Position numbers and translations under genes: made by a program. Shown one piece after another: positions 59,880 through 64,000 of a DNA stretch of 64,000 bases (the first letter of the stretch is position 1; each line of letters opens with the position of its first letter). The DNA is from Dermatemys mawii. Lineage: Eukaryota; Chordata; Testudines; Dermatemydidae. The stretch covers positions 32,139,681 through 32,203,680 of the forward strand of contig ML677343.1 in the NCBI GenBank assembly GCA_007922305.1, written 5' to 3'. The notes under the pieces were generated by a model that saw nothing but the letters and a program-made list of their open reading frames with translations, had not been told where the DNA came from and ran no database searches.

Positions 59880-60760
59880 TTCAGGGACGCAGGACTCGCC
59901 AGACTGGGTCAGACCAGAGGTCCAGCTAGTCCAGGGGTGGGCAAAGTTTTTGGCTTGAGGGCCACATCAGAGTTGTGAAACTGTATGGAGGGCCAGAGAG
60001 GGAAGGCTGGGCCTCCCCAAACAGCCTGGATCACATCCCCATCTGCCCCCTCCCACTTCCCACCCCTCTAACTGCCCCCCTCAGAACCCCCAACCCATCC
60101 AACGCCTCCCCACTCCTTGTCCCCTAACCATCCCCCCCCTACTCCTTGTCCCCTGACTGCCCTCAACCCCTACCCACATCCCCGCACCAACCGGCCCCTG
60201 GGACCCTACCCCTATCCAACCCCACCTGCTCCCCGTCCCCAGACCGTTCCCCTCCCCAGAACCTTCACCCCATCCGACTGCCCCCAGCTCCCATGTCCCC
60301 TGACTGTCCCCCAGGACCCTCTGCCCCTTATCTAACCCCTCCCCACCCCAACTCCCTGCCCCCTTACCATGCCGCTCAGAGCGGCATGAACTCACAGCCC
60401 CACCATCCCCCGCGGCAGGAGCAGTTGGCCAGAGTGCTGGCGGCTGCAGAGGAGGGGGGATAGCAGGGGAGAGGCTGGGGCTAGCCTCCCCAGCCAGGAG
60501 CTCAGGGCCGAGCAGGACGGTCCCGTGGGCCAGATGTGACCCGCAGGCCATAGTTTGCCCTCCTCTGATCTAGTCCCATACCCTGTCTCTATCAATAGCT
60601 AATACCAGGAGTTTAACAGGAGGTGCAAGAGCCCCTTTGGCTTGCAGTTATGGAATGACCATCCCTAGGGAAGTTTCTTCCTGACCCCCATCATTTAGTG
60701 ACAAGCTTATGCCCTGAAGCATAAGGGTTTATTTCCCCCTCGCCCTTTTTTCCCCCTATC
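59880..60760 (+). mobile_element. CR1 fragment split by a hAT insertion
   Basis: The left part (59880-59931) reads gccagactgggtcagaccag then aggtccagctagtc; the right part (60568-60760) resumes with atctagtcccataccctgtc and continues with aagtttcttcctgacccc. Together they form a continuous CR1 3' region interrupted at ctagtc. Confidence 0.85.
59932..60567. mobile_element. hAT non-autonomous transposon nested in CR1
   Basis: Ends CAGGGGTGGGCAAA and TTTGCCCTCCTCTG are inverted with 12 of 14 matches. 8-bp target copies agctagtc (59924-59931) and atctagtc (60568-60575) differ at one base. The 636-bp body includes a long C-rich stretch (60040-60400) and no intact transposase. It inserted after the CR1. 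Confidence 0.9.
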
Positions 60761-63700
60761 CCATCCAATGTAATCACACAGGCTCTGATTCCTTATAAAA
60801 GCTAATCCTCTTTCACTTCTACCTGCCTCACCCTGGCCTCACCAATACCTCGGGTCACTGGTTAATTAGGCCTGGCATTTCCCTTTATCAGCTTTAGACC
60901 TGCTGCTTGCACGGATTGCCTCCCAGGGCCTGGATTAAAAGAAAGGGTAAATAGCAGCTCCCAATCTGCCTGCTCTGTGCCAGTCCTGTTTGCCACCTCC
61001 TCTCTGTTGGCCTTTCCTGTTCATCTTCTCTCAAAACTCAGCAGCTCCGGTCGTTTCAGATTTCTCACTCCCAGCCCTCTCCCGAGGCCTCAGGCTGAGA
61101 TCTGTGAGACTGTCTAGAGTCTATTAAAAATGTTGAGAGGTAATAAAAAGTCTCTGATCCAATCCTTCCCTGTGCTTTTGTAGGGACCAGAGAAACTCTC
61201 TGGGGAAGGAACCTGAGGGATTCACCCCGTTGGCCTGTGGCTGGCAGGGCCTTGCTCTTGGGGGGGAGGTAAAGAGGTGCTGTCCAAGCCCCCCCCAGTT
61301 GAAGGTACTGGGATTTCCTGCGCGGGCCCTCGCCCACCTTGCTGCCCAGATCACTCAGTCTCACCCCCTACACCCAGCCGAAGAGCGGGGGCGAGGGGGC
61401 AGCCATGCCTGGCCAACGGGGCTCGCCAGAGACCCAGGAGAGAAGCAGCAATTTTTTTGTGCATGGGCTCAAGTTTGCCAAGCTTGAATCCCGCCTCCTC
61501 CTCCCCCATCAGGGCTTCCTCGCTTTCTGGGCAGACAGCAGCTCTCGCGGAGCCATTTTCCTCTGCCAGATCCTGCCAAAGCGCTGGGGTTTTTACGGAC
61601 TTTCCCAAGCAGAGGGGCTGATTATTTTATGCCTCTCTGGAGTCCACTGCCCTGCCCTCCCTGTCGCTGTCGGGGGCGGACAACCGCCCCGCTCCCCTTG
61701 CACAAACACCATCCATCCGCAGACGGCGGCCAGCAGCTTCTGGCACGGAGCAGTTCTCCCCTACCCCCAGCATAGAGCCCGGGGAGGTCCCAGCAGCGAC
61801 AGGGGGCTTGATCCATCTGTCACCCCTGGGACTCCCCCAGCTTGAAGCACCAGAAGAAGCAAGGCAGCCACCTAGAGACTTTTACACTCCCACTGGATGG
61901 TTGCTGAGGGAACAGCACCTCCTGTCCAATCATCTGCTCCCCAGAACTCCTCTGAGGTCTCCCCTCCAGGGGCTGAACTGGCCTGTCGCTGCTTAGCTTA
62001 CAGAGGCGACAGTCGCAGCAGGGGTGGATTTTCACATATGCCACAGCCACCTCAGAGGTGCCCGTGTTCCTATAGGGCTGGACTAGCCCTGGGCCTGCGC
62101 AGCGCAGGAGTGGGGCCAGGATTACAGCCAGGGTAGCAGCTTGGCGAGCGGGGCCCTTCGATGGGGGGAATGGGGAGCCCTTTTCTGCAGCAGCTCTAAG
62201 AATCGGGGAGAAAGGGGCAGCGCCGGCAAGAGGGTTGGAAGAGCTGGTCCCAGCGCAGGAGTCAGGAATGGGTTAATGGTTACTCAGGGCTGGAGCTGCC
62301 AGCCTCAGGAGTTTGTTTCTTTCAAATACTTTTATGTGAGGAGAGGAGAATAAATCACAGCTCGGGAATAGCTCAGCTCTGACTTTGCTGGGCTGTTTAG
62401 ACGCTGACCTTTCACCCAGCTTTGAAATCTTCCCAGATGAATCTGTGCTGCACATTAGGGTTAGGAGCAGCCCTGCCCACGAGGCTGGGAAGCAAAATCA
62501 GAAGAGCTCAGTGCAAGGGACTTGCCCAGGCCGACACACTGGTTGCAAAGGAAATGAAACCTCACCGGCTCCTTCGCTCCGCCGCTTAGCATCCTGTGCA
62601 ATCTCCAACCCCCGCTCGCTGGGTGTGGGAAGAAGGCTGGTGCCACGGCAGGCCCAAGTCAGCAGGACAAAGCCACAAAGCGGAATGAGTAATTTCCCCT
62701 GGCACGGCAGATTACAGCACCAGCTGTATTACGGGAGAGTTGGAGGTCCCAGCCGAGACCAGGGCCCCTCATTATGCCAGGGGCTGCTCACTGGCTGACC
62801 AGGCTGCCAGCAAAAGTGGAAGCCAGTGGCTATCTCTCGTTTTGCCATTCCATGGCCCAGTCTGTAGAAGAGCGAGCCACTGCACCACCCTCTGGCTCCT
62901 TCAGAGGCTAGACTGTGGCTCTCGGAGTAGTACTGGGCCCCAGAGGGGCGGTGCACAGACCCATGTACTCAGCACACATAGTCCATCTCCGGTGGTAGAC
63001 CTGGGACTTCCTGTGGGACGAACCGGACTGTATGGCTACAGCTTGGCCTTCTCGGGGAAGAGAACCTGACCCTGACCCATCCATTGCTTTGTGCCACGCT
63101 CACCATGGGCACTGACCCCCTGGAGAGGCTCCACACAAGGCAGATGCAGGTCAACTGGGCAACCAGCGGCAGCTGGGAGTCTGCAAGTCCACACACGAGC
63201 CCTGAGACACTGGAGCTGGATGCCTTGCAGGGCTGGGCAGGCCTGTTTAGGATCTCACTGCTCATCCTATGTAGTGCCGGGGCTAGCCGGGGTTCCCTCT
63301 GAACAGCCTACCCACTTCTGCCAGAGCAGGAAGCCATGGCTGGTAACATCACCCCAGCTGATACAGAGACCAGAGAGGGTCACACCCTCATCTTGGGCCC
63401 TTCAGGAGAAGAACCAGTCCCTCTGCTCTGAGAGTGAAACAGCCCAGATTTCGAGAAAGCCAACGTGCTCCCTCCTAATGCCCTTCTCACTCAGGGAACA
63501 GGCTCCAGCTGGCCAGGCCAGCCAGGTGAAGGGCCCAGACTTGCCGGGGTCAGATTTACCACCTGGAACGGGACCATTAAGGATCTGGAGAGTTTGCCAG
63601 AGGGAATAAGTCAGTGAGCAGCTTAGCACAAAGGAAGAGGCGCTCATCTTTCAGCGTGCAGAGCATGACCCCGGCGTGACTAACAGCAGCTCTAGGGAGA

Positions 63701-64000
63701 TGCAGAGGAAGCCATCAGCGCACTCCAAGGGCTGGGGTGACTCATGCCCGAGGAAGAGCTGACTCGGCCTCCTGGCGAGCCGTGATGGGTGAGCAGGCCG
63801 AGCAGGCCGCAGGTTAGCCACCCCTTCGGTGACACAAGGAGAGAGGGGAGGGTTTTCCCTGGACAGATTCCCCCACCCCCGCCCCTTGAGCAACACTTTG
63901 CTCTCTGGGTGGTGCCTGTTACAGCGACCGCAGGGAGGGGAGCAATGCTTAGGGTGCAAGGGGAGCAGTACCGGCCCTCTGAGCGCTCCCTGGCACTTTG

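Larger units (their letters stand above)
44261..64000 (-). other. PIEZO1 intron 1, at least 19.7 kb, runs off the window
   Basis: No minus-strand ATG exon resembling the PIEZO1 start (about 21 codons ending on 1 nt, before a GT) was found, so exon 1 and the promoter probably lie beyond 64000. The span holds MITEs, a hAT nested in CR1, CR1 and MIR remnants and two VNTRs. 45190-48500, 51000-53600, 56000-58100, 58300-59870 and 60800-64000 contain nothing I can name. Confidence 0.75.

Overview
This is vertebrate nuclear DNA: GC-rich, intron-rich, full of degraded transposons, with one multi-exon gene on the minus strand. The dispersed repeats (a TA-flanked MITE with GGGTGACCAGA ends, CR1 LINE 3' ends, MIR-like tRNA-SINE remnants, solo LTRs with TGTAGCGG...CCGCTACA or TG...CCGTGACA ends) look most like a turtle, with another non-avian reptile as the fallback. 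The species call is an inference from repeat recognition, not from a search.

The gene is PIEZO1, the mechanically gated cation channel. I assembled 35 consecutive coding exons (called exons 2 to 36, assuming a single upstream coding exon) from the minus strand between 44260 and 195. All but one have AG acceptors, GT donors and matching codon phases. The exception, the donor of exon 35, fits only as a GC donor. The exons total 4873 coding nt, about residues 22 to 1646 of a family protein of about 2500 residues. They cover most of the membrane-embedded blade, the beam helix (exons 27-29), the lateral plug/latch segment (exons 30-31) and the acidic cytosolic loop after it (exons 31-36). The rest of the protein (later blade repeats, anchor, outer helix, cap, pore-lining inner helix, C-terminal domain) lies below coordinate 1. 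The first coding exon and promoter were not found and probably lie beyond 64000.

Layout: 1-21378 is the dense part, exons 36 to 6 separated by short introns that include several minisatellites (intron 22, intron 10, and a gapped array beside exon 7). 21379-31599 is the 10 kb intron 5, with CR1 and MIR remnants and a CpG-dense patch. 31600-35345 holds exons 5-3 and a solo LTR. 35346-44164 is intron 2, with a second solo LTR, a GT microsatellite and CR1. 44261-64000 is the visible part of intron 1, with MITEs, a hAT element nested in CR1, and two VNTRs. I found no other protein-coding gene, RNA gene or CRISPR array.

No previously undescribed system is evident. The best leads are about splicing: a probable GC-AG intron with a frame-breaking GT donor 4 nt away (690-696); a 72-nt phase-symmetric exon 30 matching the known alternatively spliced plug exon; and a minisatellite in intron 22 whose units resemble the real exon 22 donor and supply decoy donors.
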